From: Chryseobacterium nepalense
GTDB taxonomy: Bacteria; Bacteroidota; Bacteroidia; Flavobacteriales; Weeksellaceae
NCBI RefSeq assembly: GCF_023195755.1
Contig: NZ_CP096203.1
Span: forward strand, 1,922,001 to 1,986,000
Length of the DNA: 64,000 nucleotides
Direction of reading: 5' to 3'
Shown here: positions 9,200 through 18,800 of the stretch, piece after piece
Layout: each line of letters begins with the position of its first letter
Numbering within the stretch: the first letter of the stretch is position 1
The notes under the pieces: model-generated
Told to the model about the DNA's origin: nothing
The model's input: the letters and a program-made list of their open reading frames with translations, nothing else
Databases searched by the model: none
Made by a program: the position numbers and the translations under genes

Positions 9200-9841
9200 T
9201 TAAAAACGGAATGTAGCAGCTGCACTCAAAGAAACTCTGTGTAAACCTTCTTTTTGGTCTTCGCCAAAATCATAGGTAACACCGTTAATTTTCATTTTAT
9301 TAAGCGTTCCGGCAGTAAGTCCGAGTTTTGGCCCAATCAGAATATTTTTTGTGATCTGGTATTGATAAGCAAAATTAAGTTCGGCTCCTAAATTAGATCC
9401 TGTTCCTTTCACATTTGCCGTTTTAGTGCTGTACGAAATTACACCCAAACCTACATCAACGAACATTTTATGCCTGGTCTGCTCAATAAAATTGGAAATC
9501 ATAACAGCAGGACCGAAAAAATTGATCTGATCTTTTGTCGTTACGGGAAGCGAGACAGGCATATTATTCACATATCCTAAAATATATCCGTCACTCGAAG
9601 CGCTGAAGTTGGAATATTTTAACCCGACAGATATAATAGGATTTACCTGATAGTATGCAGAAATATCGAAATTCATTCCGCTTTTTAATCCTTTTACGTA
9701 TTCTTCTTCCTCTCTGGAAAGTCCCGAAACCGTTTTAGCTGTTCTCCAGGCATATCCTACCGATGGAATAATTGAAAATTTCTGTGCAGATGAAAGCACC
9801 GATATAGAAATGAATGCGGCTGCAAAAAGTTTTCTGATCAT
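9200..9841 (-). CDS. Outer-membrane beta-barrel protein
   Basis: 213-residue secreted protein with signal peptide 'MIRKLFAAAFISISVLSSAQ' and cleavage after Ala-Gln. The mature part is a succession of amphipathic strands ('ISVGLKYSNFSASSDGY', 'GLGVISYSTKTANV', 'LIGPKLGLTAGTLNKM') and ends '...SLSAAATFRF' with a terminal Phe, the usual outer-membrane insertion signal. It is about the size of small 8-strand barrels (OmpA/OmpX/OmpW-like). Ligand or role unknown. The coding-strand word TATTTTTG (9868-9861) is a probable -7 box. Confidence 0.8.
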   Translation of the reverse strand: MIRKLFAAAFISISVLSSAQKFSIIPSVGYAWRTAKTVSGLSREEEEYVKGLKSGMNFDISAYYQVNPIISVGLKYSNFSASSDGYILGYVNNMPVSLPVTTKDQINFFGPAVMISNFIEQTRHKMFVDVGLGVISYSTKTANVKGTGSNLGAELNFAYQYQITKNILIGPKLGLTAGTLNKMKINGVTYDFGEDQKEGLHRVSLSAAATFRF

Positions 9842-9860
9842 TAGTTTACTATTTTGGGCG

Positions 9861-9868
9861 CAAAAATA
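9861..9868 (-). promoter_or_regulatory. Probable -7 box of the barrel protein gene
   Basis: TATTTTTG on the minus strand, 20 bases before the ATG; no clear TTG at the usual distance. Confidence 0.45.
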
Positions 9869-9943
9869 TAGTATTAAGGTGAATTATCCCATAGAAAAGA
9901 AAAATTTAACACCCTTCGCAGTCAAACTATAACAGCAGTTGAG

Positions 9944-10336
9944 TTAATACCTGAATTTCCGGTTCTCTTTTTTATCAGACAGTTTCTTTTTGGTGTCCAG
10001 CCGTTTTTGTTTTTGTGATTTTGAAGGTTTTGTAGCGAGCCGCTTTTTTGGAATAATCAGCGCTTGGTTTACAAGCTCGAGAATCTTTTCGATGGCTCTG
10101 GTTTTATTCATCAGCTGGGCTCTGGTTTCGGATACCGTTAAAAACAGAAAACCTTCGGCATTGATTCTGTTGTTCAGTTTATGATGAATGCGATCTTTCT
10201 GTTCGTCATTAAAAAATCCTGAATCGGAAACTTTCCAGAGAACCGTTACAGAAGTTTCAACCTTATTAACGTTCTGCCCTCCTGCCCCGCTGCTTCGGGA
10301 AGTTTTAAAAACAAGTTCTTTTGAAAAATCTTTCAT
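9944..10336 (-). CDS. arfB: Ribosome-rescue peptidyl-tRNA hydrolase ArfB
   Basis: Codon-independent rescue factor that hydrolyses peptidyl-tRNA on stalled ribosomes. 130 residues, normal for ArfB/YaeJ and too short for RF1/RF2. The catalytic GGQ lies in 'RSSGAGGQNVNKVETSV' near the N-terminus, and the C-terminal tail is strongly basic ('KPSKSQKQKRLDTKKKLSDK'), the part that inserts into the empty mRNA channel. Located 23 bases downstream of the MenE-like gene in the same direction, so probably cotranscribed. Confidence 0.93.
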   Translation of the reverse strand: MKDFSKELVFKTSRSSGAGGQNVNKVETSVTVLWKVSDSGFFNDEQKDRIHHKLNNRINAEGFLFLTVSETRAQLMNKTRAIEKILELVNQALIIPKKRLATKPSKSQKQKRLDTKKKLSDKKENRKFRY

Positions 10337-10359
10337 AATTTATCGTATGTGTTAATCGG

Positions 10360-11376
10360 CTACAGTATGTTTTTTAATTCTATCCTGTTAACCTTCCCAT
10401 TTGGTGTTCTCGGAATTTTTTCTGTAAAAATAATTTCTTTTGGCCTGTGATAACTTTTTTCAAAAGGTATTTTTGAAATTTTATCAATAATTTCCTTAGA
10501 TTTTTGTCCTTCGATAATGAGTATCAATTTTTGTCCTAAACTCTCATCTTTCCTTCCTATAAAAACTGCTTCATTTGGGATTTCTTTCTTTACTAAAACT
10601 TCCAGCTGTTCCGGAAAAATTTTAGCGCCTCCTGAATTAATTACATTGTCAATTCTTCCTAAAAACCTGAACTGGTTATTATTTTTAATTTCGACTAAAT
10701 CGTTAGTCTGCAATACTTCTGTAGTAAGATGTGGTGCAAAAATTCCTAAACATCCTCTTTCATCCATGGAAATATTAACATTTTCAAAAGCAGTGAAAAA
10801 AGATTCTGAAACCGGATAAATCTGTTTCAGAGCGATATGGGAAAGTGTTTCTGACATTCCGTAAGTTTCAAAAACCCGTTGAGTACTTTTTGATCCGAGT
10901 GTTTTGAAAATTTTATCTTTTAAACCTTCCGACACAGCCGCTCCACCAATAATTACATTCTTTATCCAATACAGATGCTCCAATGAATTTTCAACCTGCA
11001 GCGGTGTCATGGCACAGAAATCTATTTTTTCATTGATATTCTGCAAAGGTTTTACAGAAGGTTCTGTAACCTTAAGTATTAAATTTTTGACAACAGACCG
11101 AACAATCATCATTTTCCCGGAGATGTATTCAACCGGTAGACATAGTAAAGCTTTATCTCCAAATTTTAATCCTAAAAAATTACAGGTCATTTCTGCGGAG
11201 GCCATCATTTTTCTTTTCTCAATTTCAAAAATCTTAGGAGTCCCCGTAGATCCGGAAGTCTGTACCGACACCGTTTTTTTATCAGAAAACCATTCTTCTA
11301 AAAAAGCATTAACTTTCTTTTCAAATTCGGTTTCGGAGGGTAAATGACTCAGATTGAGATTTTTGAAGTCTATCAT
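10360..11376 (-). CDS. menE: AMP-dependent acyl-CoA ligase, MenE-like
   Basis: Adenylate-forming enzyme of the ANL superfamily, shortened to about 338 residues. The phosphate-binding loop is 'VQTSGSTGTPK', followed by 'YGMSETLSHIA' and the hinge/C-terminal lysine region 'KIPRTPNGKVNR'. Short flavobacterial members of this type are usually assigned as O-succinylbenzoate-CoA ligase in menaquinone synthesis; no other men gene is visible here, so the substrate is inferred. Start set at the ATG giving 'MIDFKNLNLS'; ATG codons at 11379, 11388 and 11466 are alternatives, the last adding an unlikely hydrophobic tail. Confidence 0.75.
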   Translation of the reverse strand: MIDFKNLNLSHLPSETEFEKKVNAFLEEWFSDKKTVSVQTSGSTGTPKIFEIEKRKMMASAEMTCNFLGLKFGDKALLCLPVEYISGKMMIVRSVVKNLILKVTEPSVKPLQNINEKIDFCAMTPLQVENSLEHLYWIKNVIIGGAAVSEGLKDKIFKTLGSKSTQRVFETYGMSETLSHIALKQIYPVSESFFTAFENVNISMDERGCLGIFAPHLTTEVLQTNDLVEIKNNNQFRFLGRIDNVINSGGAKIFPEQLEVLVKKEIPNEAVFIGRKDESLGQKLILIIEGQKSKEIIDKISKIPFEKSYHRPKEIIFTEKIPRTPNGKVNRIELKNIL

Positions 11377-11430
11377 CATAATGATCATAAATAAAGGAAG
11401 TGTAAATTTAAAAAAAACTTGAAAAAGTTC

Positions 11431-11460
11431 TTGCAAATAATGAAAAAAGCTGTAAATTTG
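11431..11460 (+). promoter_or_regulatory. Promoter of tRNA-Gln
   Basis: TTG (11431-11433), 19-base spacer, TAAATTTG (11453-11460): an ideal match to the Bacteroidota sigma-factor consensus. Transcription would begin about 10 bases before the tRNA. Confidence 0.85.
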
Positions 11461-11478
11461 CACCACTCAAACAGAGAA

Positions 11479-11549
11479 AGACTCATGGTGTAGCGGTAAC
11501 ACTACTGATTTTGGTTCAGTCATCTGGGGTTCGAATCCCTGTGAGTCTA
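11479..11549 (+). tRNA. tRNA-Gln (anticodon TTG)
   Basis: 71-base cloverleaf: acceptor arms AGACTCA (11479-11485) and TGAGTCT (11542-11548), anticodon stem ACTGA/TCAGT around loop TTTTGGT giving anticodon TTG, and T-arm with TTCGAAT loop. Discriminator A at 11549. No CCA is encoded, as is usual in this group. Confidence 0.95.
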
Positions 11550-11651
11550 CATAACAGGAGAAATGTTTATCATTTTTCCTGTTTTTGTTTTATCGTTATA
11601 ATGGTTCAATTAAAGAACTAAACTGATTTGTATATTTACAAAAATCAAATA

Positions 11652-11858
11652 TTATTTTTTCTGAACCGACCGGTAATAATTTCCAATATTAACAGCAACA
11701 GAGATTACCAATCCTCTTACAAACGACCAAAATAGAATTTCGTTTACATTATCTTTGGTAAAATCATAATCATTATAAAAATTGATATCAATAAAAAATA
11801 TTACAATTGATATTGCCAAAGCTCCTAACAGAACAACTCCCGCTCTTCTTAAATTCAT
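11652..11858 (-). CDS. Small membrane protein, 68 residues
   Basis: Unrecognised. Two predicted membrane helices ('AGVVLLGALAISIVIFFI' near residues 6-23 and 'FVRGLVISVAVNIGNYY' near 46-62) separated by an acidic/polar loop. It begins 24 bases after an XRE regulator gene on the same strand, so the two likely form one transcript. Regulator plus small membrane protein pairs occur in several contexts (stress response, phage-like loci); nothing else supports a particular role. Confidence 0.6.
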   Translation of the reverse strand: MNLRRAGVVLLGALAISIVIFFIDINFYNDYDFTKDNVNEILFWSFVRGLVISVAVNIGNYYRSVQKK

Positions 11859-11882
11859 TTTAAATTAATTAGTTATAGTTTA

Positions 11883-12173
11883 TCAAAGATCTTCCGGAAT
11901 AGATATTCCCTTTTTCTTCATGTATTCCAAAAGTCCGTTATATTTTTCTTCGTAATCATTGGTTCCGCACTTATCGGAAATACTGCAAATCTCGGAAGGT
12001 TTTATGCCTAAAATGTCGGATATTTTCGTAAGAATTTCCAGATTGATTTTTACTTTTGAATTTTCAATATCAGAATACGCTTTCTGCGATATTCCCATCT
12101 CAAAAGCCATATATTCTTGTGTTAAATCCTTACTCCTGCGGATTTTCCTTATGTTTTGACCACATATTTTCAT
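11883..12173 (-). CDS. XRE-family helix-turn-helix regulator
   Basis: 96-residue DNA-binding protein. The HTH_3 domain covers about residues 5-60: 'NIRKIRRSKDLTQEYMAFEMGISQKAYSDIENSK', followed by the helix 'LEILTKISDILGIKPSEI'. The C-terminus is a short acidic/basic helix ending 'MKKKGISIPEDL'. Start placed at the ATG giving 'MKICGQNIRKI'; a further ATG 29 codons upstream would add a basic tail unlike the family. It probably regulates itself and the small membrane protein behind it. Confidence 0.8.
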   Translation of the reverse strand: MKICGQNIRKIRRSKDLTQEYMAFEMGISQKAYSDIENSKVKINLEILTKISDILGIKPSEICSISDKCGTNDYEEKYNGLLEYMKKKGISIPEDL

Positions 12174-12368
12174 GCCATGCCGTTTTAGTAGTTTTCGGTA
12201 TATTTTAGAAGGATATCTATTAGCCTTAGACAAAGTTAGTAAATACCTTTGGCAAAACATTATTACGCTACATGATATTTTTATTTATTAAGACTTAGGT
12301 TAAAAATTTACAGTAAAACTTTTGTTTTAAGATAAGGATTATCACTTCAGGACAACACCTTAGGAATT

Positions 12369-14651
12369 ATGGAGACGCAAAAATTTAATTATGACAATAA
12401 TATTGTCAGAGCATTTCTCTATGCTACAATTGCATTCGGTCTGGTAGGTTTTTTACTTGGTCTTACCGCTGCACTTATGCTTTTTTACCCCGAGCTTCCG
12501 GAGTTTTTATTTGGAACAGATGACAGCACCATTAAAAGTCTGGCTTCAGGAAATATTCAGGGGTTAATAAATACACAGGGAGCTTTGGGCTTCGGAAGAA
12601 TCAGAATGCTGCATACAAGCGCTGTTATTTTTGCTTTTGTATGTAACTCTTTTTTCTGTGGAGCATATTACAGCATGCAGCGTTTACTGAAAACAAGAAT
12701 GTACAGTGACACCCTGTCCTGGCTGCATTTCTGGACATGGCAGATCATGATTGTTTCAGTAGTTATTACTTTCCTGATGGGGATCAATACTTCTAAAGAA
12801 TATGCAGAACACGAATGGCCTATTGATATTTTAATTACCATCTCATGGGTGATTTTCGGAATTAATATGTTCGGAACCATCGCTAAAAGAAGGGTAAGAC
12901 ACCTTTATGTAGCCATCTGGTTTTATCTGGGGACCTGGATTGCCGTAGCGATGCTGCACATTTTCAATAATCTTGAAGTACCATTATCATTTACTTCATG
13001 GAAATCATATTCTATTTACGCAGGTGCTAAAGATGCCTTGGTACAGTGGTGGTATGGTCACAATGCGGTTGCATTTGTACTAACGACACCTGTTTTAGGT
13101 TTAATGTATTATTTCTTACCTAAAGCGGCAGACAGACCGGTATTCTCGTATAAATTATCAATTATTCACTTCTGGTCATTGATCTTCGTTTATCTTTGGG
13201 CAGGCCCTCACCACCTTCAATATACCGCTTTACCGGCTTGGGCACAAGCGGTGGGAACAGGTTTCTCTATTATGCTTATTGCACCATCCTGGGGAGGTAT
13301 GCTGAACGGATTACTAACTTTGAGAGGAGCCTGGGATAAAGTAAGAGAAAATCCTATTCTTAAATTCTTCGTTGTTGCAGTAACCTGCTACGGTATGGCA
13401 ACGTTTGAGGGACCATTATTAGCTACAAAATCTTTAAATAAAATAGGACACTACACCGACTGGGTAATCGGTCACGTACATATCGGGGCTTTGGGATGGA
13501 ACGGTTTCATGGCATTCGGAATTGTCTATTACCTGATTCCGGTGATGTGGAGAACTCCGCTTTGGTCTAAAAAATTGGCCAACTTGCACTTCTGGCTGGG
13601 AACTTTAGGAATTATTTTCTATGCAGTACCAATGTATATCTCCGGATTTACTCAAGGATTAATGTGGAAGCAGTTCAACCCGGACGGAACCTTGGTATGG
13701 AAAAACTGGCTGGATACCGTAACGGCAATTATTCCTTATTATAAAATGAGGTTTTTAGGAGGTTTGTTTTATATCTCAGGGGCCATCTTAATGGTTGTCA
13801 ACGTAATCAAAACGATCAAAGCCGGTTCATTCCAGAAAAATGTTCCTGCAGAAGCACCAGCTTTAGCAAATACAGGAAGCGCAAGAAAAGAAGGCGAAGG
13901 ACTACACCTTTGGATAGAAAGAACCCCGAGAATTATGGCCATACTGGCATTTATTACCGTTGCAATCGGTGGCCTGGTGGAAATCATTCCTACATTAACA
14001 TTAAAACAAAGTGTACCAACCATTACTGCCGTAAAACCTTATTCTCCGCTGGAACTGGAAGGAAGAGATTTATATATTCGAGAAGGGTGTAACGCTTGCC
14101 ACTCCCAGATGATCAGACCGTTCCGTGATGAAATCGTACGATTTGAAGGTAAAAACGGACAATATTCCAAAGCGGGAGAGTTTGTATACGACAGACCATT
14201 CCTTTGGGGATCAAAACGAACCGGACCGGATCTTCACAGAGAAGGCGGAAGAAACCCTGATTCATGGCACTTTAAACATATGTACAACCCAAGAATTACT
14301 TCAGCAGGTTCTATCATGCCGCGTTTCCCATGGCTGATTACCAACAAATTGGATAAAAAACAGATGGTAGATAAAATGAAACTGATGAAAAATTATTTCG
14401 ATGTTCCTTATACAAAAGCTGAAATAGATTCCGCCAATCAGTGGGCAGATAACCAGGCAAAAGGTATTGTTAAAAGAATTTATTCTGAAGCCGCAGATGT
14501 AAAACAGCAGGTGGAAAAAGACAGAATAGCAAAAGGAGGATCTTTCGTTCCGCTTGAAGACAGAGAAATCGTAGCAATGATTGCCTATCTGCAGAGACTC
14601 GGAACAGATATTAAGACCACTCAGATCCAAACCGCAAGTGCAGATAATTAA
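12369..14651 (+). CDS. ccoN: Cytochrome cbb3 oxidase subunits I and II fused (CcoNO)
   Basis: High-affinity terminal oxidase of the inner membrane. 760 residues: residues 1 to about 490 are the heme-copper CcoN part, with many membrane helices and conserved His motifs ('MLHTSAVIFAFV', 'WWYGHNAVAFVLT', 'GPHHLQYTALP', 'WVIGHVHIGALGWNG'). A linker and single helix lead to the CcoO part with a c-type heme site C-x-x-C-H at residues 574-578 ('GCNACHSQMIRPF'). The N-O fusion is typical of Bacteroidota. A GATAA/TTATC dyad at 12331-12343 in the upstream region might be a control site. Followed after 12 bases by ccoP. Confidence 0.96.
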   Translation: METQKFNYDNNIVRAFLYATIAFGLVGFLLGLTAALMLFYPELPEFLFGTDDSTIKSLASGNIQGLINTQGALGFGRIRMLHTSAVIFAFVCNSFFCGAYYSMQRLLKTRMYSDTLSWLHFWTWQIMIVSVVITFLMGINTSKEYAEHEWPIDILITISWVIFGINMFGTIAKRRVRHLYVAIWFYLGTWIAVAMLHIFNNLEVPLSFTSWKSYSIYAGAKDALVQWWYGHNAVAFVLTTPVLGLMYYFLPKAADRPVFSYKLSIIHFWSLIFVYLWAGPHHLQYTALPAWAQAVGTGFSIMLIAPSWGGMLNGLLTLRGAWDKVRENPILKFFVVAVTCYGMATFEGPLLATKSLNKIGHYTDWVIGHVHIGALGWNGFMAFGIVYYLIPVMWRTPLWSKKLANLHFWLGTLGIIFYAVPMYISGFTQGLMWKQFNPDGTLVWKNWLDTVTAIIPYYKMRFLGGLFYISGAILMVVNVIKTIKAGSFQKNVPAEAPALANTGSARKEGEGLHLWIERTPRIMAILAFITVAIGGLVEIIPTLTLKQSVPTITAVKPYSPLELEGRDLYIREGCNACHSQMIRPFRDEIVRFEGKNGQYSKAGEFVYDRPFLWGSKRTGPDLHREGGRNPDSWHFKHMYNPRITSAGSIMPRFPWLITNKLDKKQMVDKMKLMKNYFDVPYTKAEIDSANQWADNQAKGIVKRIYSEAADVKQQVEKDRIAKGGSFVPLEDREIVAMIAYLQRLGTDIKTTQIQTASADN

Positions 14652-14663
14652 AATTGATTAGCA

Positions 14664-15551
14664 ATGAAAACAAGAACTCCAATTTCAGTATACATTATTG
14701 TAACCATAGGTTTGACAATCATGGCATTCGAAATGTTCGCTCATGATTCAGGATATTTTTCTTCTCCTTTTTTCTGGGGACTGATGCTGATTGCCATTAT
14801 CCTGCTGCTGATTATGAATTCTATCGGCGACCTCATCGAAAATCAGAATTTCAGCAGACTTTCGGATGAAGAAAAAGCTTTATATATCAAAGAAAAGAGC
14901 ACACCTTATTTTCAGAAACTATGGAATTCGGCCTTCAAAAAACAGTCTGCTACAGAGGAGAAAGATATTCTTATCGATCATGGATTTGATGGGATTACAG
15001 AACTTGACAACGCGCTCCCAAAATGGTGGATCGGGCTTTTCTGGTTCGGATGTATTTTCTGTGCCGTGTATCTTACAGCGTTTTCGTTCACCGAATATGC
15101 GCACCCCGAAGCAGAATTAAATCATGAAACCAAAACCATGCTTGCGTCCATTGCTGAATATGAAAAAACAGCTCCGCAAATTAACCTTGAGTCCGCAAAA
15201 TACAGTGCAGATAATGTAACAGAAGGCCAGGAACTCTTTAAAACCAACTGTGCAACCTGCCACGGAGAAGGGGCAAAAGGAGGTATCGGTCCGAACCTTA
15301 CTGATAAATACTGGATCAACGTGAAAGAAAAAAGCCTGTTTAAAAATGTGTTCTGGATGCTTGAAAATGGATCACCGAATAATCCTACGATGCGGCCTTT
15401 AATCAAAGAAGGAACCATCACCGGAAGAGATGCCGAAAAAATAGCAGCGTACATTTATCACATCAACCAGGAGACCGCTTCCATCACACCAGCGCAGGGA
15501 GGTGCAGCTCCTCAGGGCCAGGAAGTACAATGGGAAAACGGAAATGATTAA
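14664..15551 (+). CDS. ccoP: Cytochrome cbb3 oxidase subunit III, one heme (CcoP)
   Basis: Electron-entry subunit of the cbb3 oxidase, 295 residues. Two N-terminal membrane helices (about residues 8-24 and 34-54) are CcoQ-like, a third ('WWIGLFWFGCIFCAVYLTAF') precedes the periplasmic cytochrome domain. Only one C-x-x-C-H is present (Cys196-Cys199-His200, 'CATCHGEGAKGG'), whereas proteobacterial CcoP has two; a single heme is usual in Bacteroidota. It lies 12 bases after ccoNO. A long-looped GC-rich inverted repeat follows. Confidence 0.93.
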   Translation: MKTRTPISVYIIVTIGLTIMAFEMFAHDSGYFSSPFFWGLMLIAIILLLIMNSIGDLIENQNFSRLSDEEKALYIKEKSTPYFQKLWNSAFKKQSATEEKDILIDHGFDGITELDNALPKWWIGLFWFGCIFCAVYLTAFSFTEYAHPEAELNHETKTMLASIAEYEKTAPQINLESAKYSADNVTEGQELFKTNCATCHGEGAKGGIGPNLTDKYWINVKEKSLFKNVFWMLENGSPNNPTMRPLIKEGTITGRDAEKIAAYIYHINQETASITPAQGGAAPQGQEVQWENGND

Positions 15552-15588
15552 AAACTTTTAATCTCAACATATTATCTTAAACCATGCC

Positions 15589-15675
15589 AAGCCCCTTTTT
15601 GAATAACTAAACTAACATTTATAAATTCATTTTTGCTAAACCTTTTCAGTAAAGAAAATGAAAAAAAGGGGCTTT
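15589..15675. repeat. Inverted repeat after ccoP, possible terminator
   Basis: AAGCCCCTTTTT at 15589-15600 is complementary to AAAAAGGGGCTT at about 15663-15674, 60 bases apart, and the right arm runs into T residues. The loop is long for a classical terminator. Confidence 0.5.
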
Positions 15676-15824
15676 TTATAAACACAAAATCCAGGCTTTG
15701 ACTGTCAGCATCAACTATTCACTTGACACTCAACTAAACTAAATTCCATTAGATTGGCAGTCAAGGCAGGATTTTTGCATACGCAAAGGGTACCACAACA
15801 GATGAGCAGTACGATAAGTATTGC

Positions 15825-15832
15825 TATATTTG
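15825..15832 (+). promoter_or_regulatory. Probable -7 box of the tamB-tamL unit
   Basis: TATATTTG fits TAnnTTTG exactly and lies 18 bases before the TTG start codon of tamB. No TTG is found at the -33 position. Confidence 0.5.
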
Positions 15833-15850
15833 TTTTAAACCCAATCACTC

Positions 15851-18800
15851 TTGAAACTGAAAATCAACAAAAGAAAACTCTTTCGGCGTTTTGTTATTAC
15901 CATTATATCCATTTTGGTATTCATCGTGTTACTAATCCTTAGCTTAAGACTTCCCGCCGTTCAGAACTTTGTTAAAGACAAACTGGTTGTTTACCTAGAA
16001 AAGAAAATCAAAACCAAAGTAAGCCTGGAAAGAGTATACATAGGATTTCCTAACAGTCTTGTGATGGAAAACCTTTATTTAAAAGGTCAGAATATCGATA
16101 CTCTTCTGGCAGTAAAAAAGCTTGACGTAGGGCTGAATATGATCAAACTGATCAGTTCTACTGCAGACATTACATCCATTGACCTCGAAGGAGCCCGCGC
16201 GAATGTCGTGAGAAAACCGGACGGAACATTCAATTTCGATTATATCCTCGATGCCTTTGCTACAACAGACAAAGAAGAAAGTCCTTCAAAACCTTTTATT
16301 ATTTCATTAGATAAAATCAAACTTAAAGATATCGGTGTTACGTTTAATGATCAGCAGTCGCGTAATGATATCAAAGTTTATTTCAAATCTTTTGATACGA
16401 GGGTGAAAACTTTTGATCTTCAGAATAATTCTTATGCCGTTAATGATATTAATCTGGACGGCCTGAAACTTAAACTCAAGCAAGATCTCGTAGAAGAAGT
16501 TTCCAAAAAAGTTGAAAAAAAAGTAGATTCTCTCAACAATAAAAAACCGATGCAGCTTGGATTGAAAGGTATAAAACTCACCAATTTCGATATTGATTAC
16601 GGGGACGACAATACCAGAACTTTCGCTAAAGTTTTATTTAAAGAGCTCAGCACAAGAGTAAACAAACTTGATCTTGAAAATAACGCTTATGATGTTGACA
16701 ATGTATTTCTTTCCGGAGCCAACATCAATGCCAATCTTTATCTTCCGGCTAATAATGCCAATCCCAAAAATGATGAATCTAAAGATCCTAAAACGTCCGA
16801 ACAGCAGAAAGCACTTAGTCTTTTGTTGGGAAAACTTGTTGTTAATGACGTAAAAGTAGCTTATAACAATACTGCAATCGCTCCTACAAGACAGGGCATG
16901 GATTTTAACCACCTGAATTTTTCAAAGCTTAATGTGGAGGTGAGAAAATTCAAAATGCAGAACAATACGTTTGCCGGATCGGTAAATTCTGCTGAAATTC
17001 AGGAAGCAAGAGGATTAGATATCCGGGAATTCAATACCGATTTTGTCTACAATGAAAAAGAAGCTTATTTAAAAGATCTTTACCTGGAAACTTCAAGAAC
17101 AATTTTGCGTGATGAGGTGGTTTTAAATTATAATTCTATCGAACAGCTCTCTTCAAATCTTGGAGCTGTTAAAATTTCAGCAAATATTAAAGATTCAAAA
17201 GTAGGTTTTGCGGATATCCTGAATCTGGCTCCTAATTTAAGAAATATTGCACCATTTAACAGATACCCAAATGCTGTGTTAAATGTTAATGCCAACGTAA
17301 AAGGAAATGTAAATGACCTTCTGATCAACAATCTTAAAGTATCAGGTATTGATCAGCTGAGAGTAGCAGCATCAGGAAGAATTAAAAACGCTACCAATCC
17401 CGACAATTTATATTACGATCTGAGAATTGCGGAATTGTCTTCTTCAGCGAGAACGATTTACAATCTGGTTCCAAAAAACACGATACCTTCCAATATTGCC
17501 CTGCCTTCCAATATGAGCATTAAAGGAACAGCAAAAGGCACAACTAAAATCGTAGATGCCAACCTTAACCTCTACTCTACTTCAGGAAATGCATCCATTG
17601 TAGCCAAAGTGGATATGCGCAGGAAAAACCGCGAACTGTATGATGTAAAAGCCAATCTTCAGGGATTACAGATCGGAAGAATTATTAAAAACAAGGACAT
17701 CGGTTCTGTCTCTGCACAGATTTATGCGAAAGGAGAAAGCTTCGATTTCAAAAATGCCAATGCAGACCTGAGAGGACATGTTGCATCCGCAGTGTACAAA
17801 GGTTACCGCTATCAGAATATGAATCTTACCGGAAAAATACGACGTGGCGCTTACAATATTGTTTTAAATTCCAAAGATCCTAATGCCAACATGCAGCTTA
17901 CGGCATCCGGAGTGTATAACGAAAAAAATCCTACGGTAAAAGTAAACGGAAATATATTGAAACTCGATCTTAATAAACTGGGATTCTATAAAGACCAGAT
18001 GATTCTCGCAGGGAAAATAGACGGAGATTTCACCAATTTAGATCCGGACCACCTAAACGGATATCTGAATTTAAAAGATTTTGCTTTCTCGGACACCAAA
18101 GAAATTTATCCTGTTCAGGAAATCAACTTAAAAGCATCATCAACTGCTGATTCTACCAACATCATTTTCAATTCGCAGATTGCGGATGTAGAACTGAGAG
18201 GAAAATACAGACTTACCCAGATATTCGGAGCTCTAAGCCAGACAATCAACCAATATTACCAGTTTCAGAAACCGGCGAAAAATGAAAAGATCGAAGCGGG
18301 ACAGTTTTTTACTTTTAATGCTAAAATTAAAAATGATGATCTCATCAGAAAATTTGTACCGGAGCTGAAAAGCTTTGAAACCATCAATATTACAGGAAAT
18401 TACGATGCTGATTCCCAGAAAATAGAAATTGACGGGCAGATTCCGCAGGTTTTATACGGTGAAAATTCTATTGAAAATGCAAGATTGCAGGTTACGAATG
18501 AAAATCAGGCTTTACAATATAATCTGAATGTTGCCGCATTAAAGAGCTCAAGCTTTGCTTTAAATAAAGTAAATATTGGAGGAGATATTGCGCAAAATAT
18601 CATCAATTATAATATTACCACAAAAGATGCGAAAGACGAAACGCAATTCCTGATTGCCGGGAATGCAAAATCGATGAATGATATCACAGAAATTTCCCTC
18701 AATCCGGATGGATTAAAACTCAACTATACAAACTGGACTGTAGCCGAAGGCAATAAAATCCAGATCAGCAATGCCGGTATTCTCGCGGATAATTTCAGGC

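Noticed and set aside
12331..12343. FNR-type site before ccoNO
   Set aside because: The GATAA/TTATC dyad lacks the TTGAT-N4-ATCAA form and is too short to claim; mentioned only as a possible dyad.
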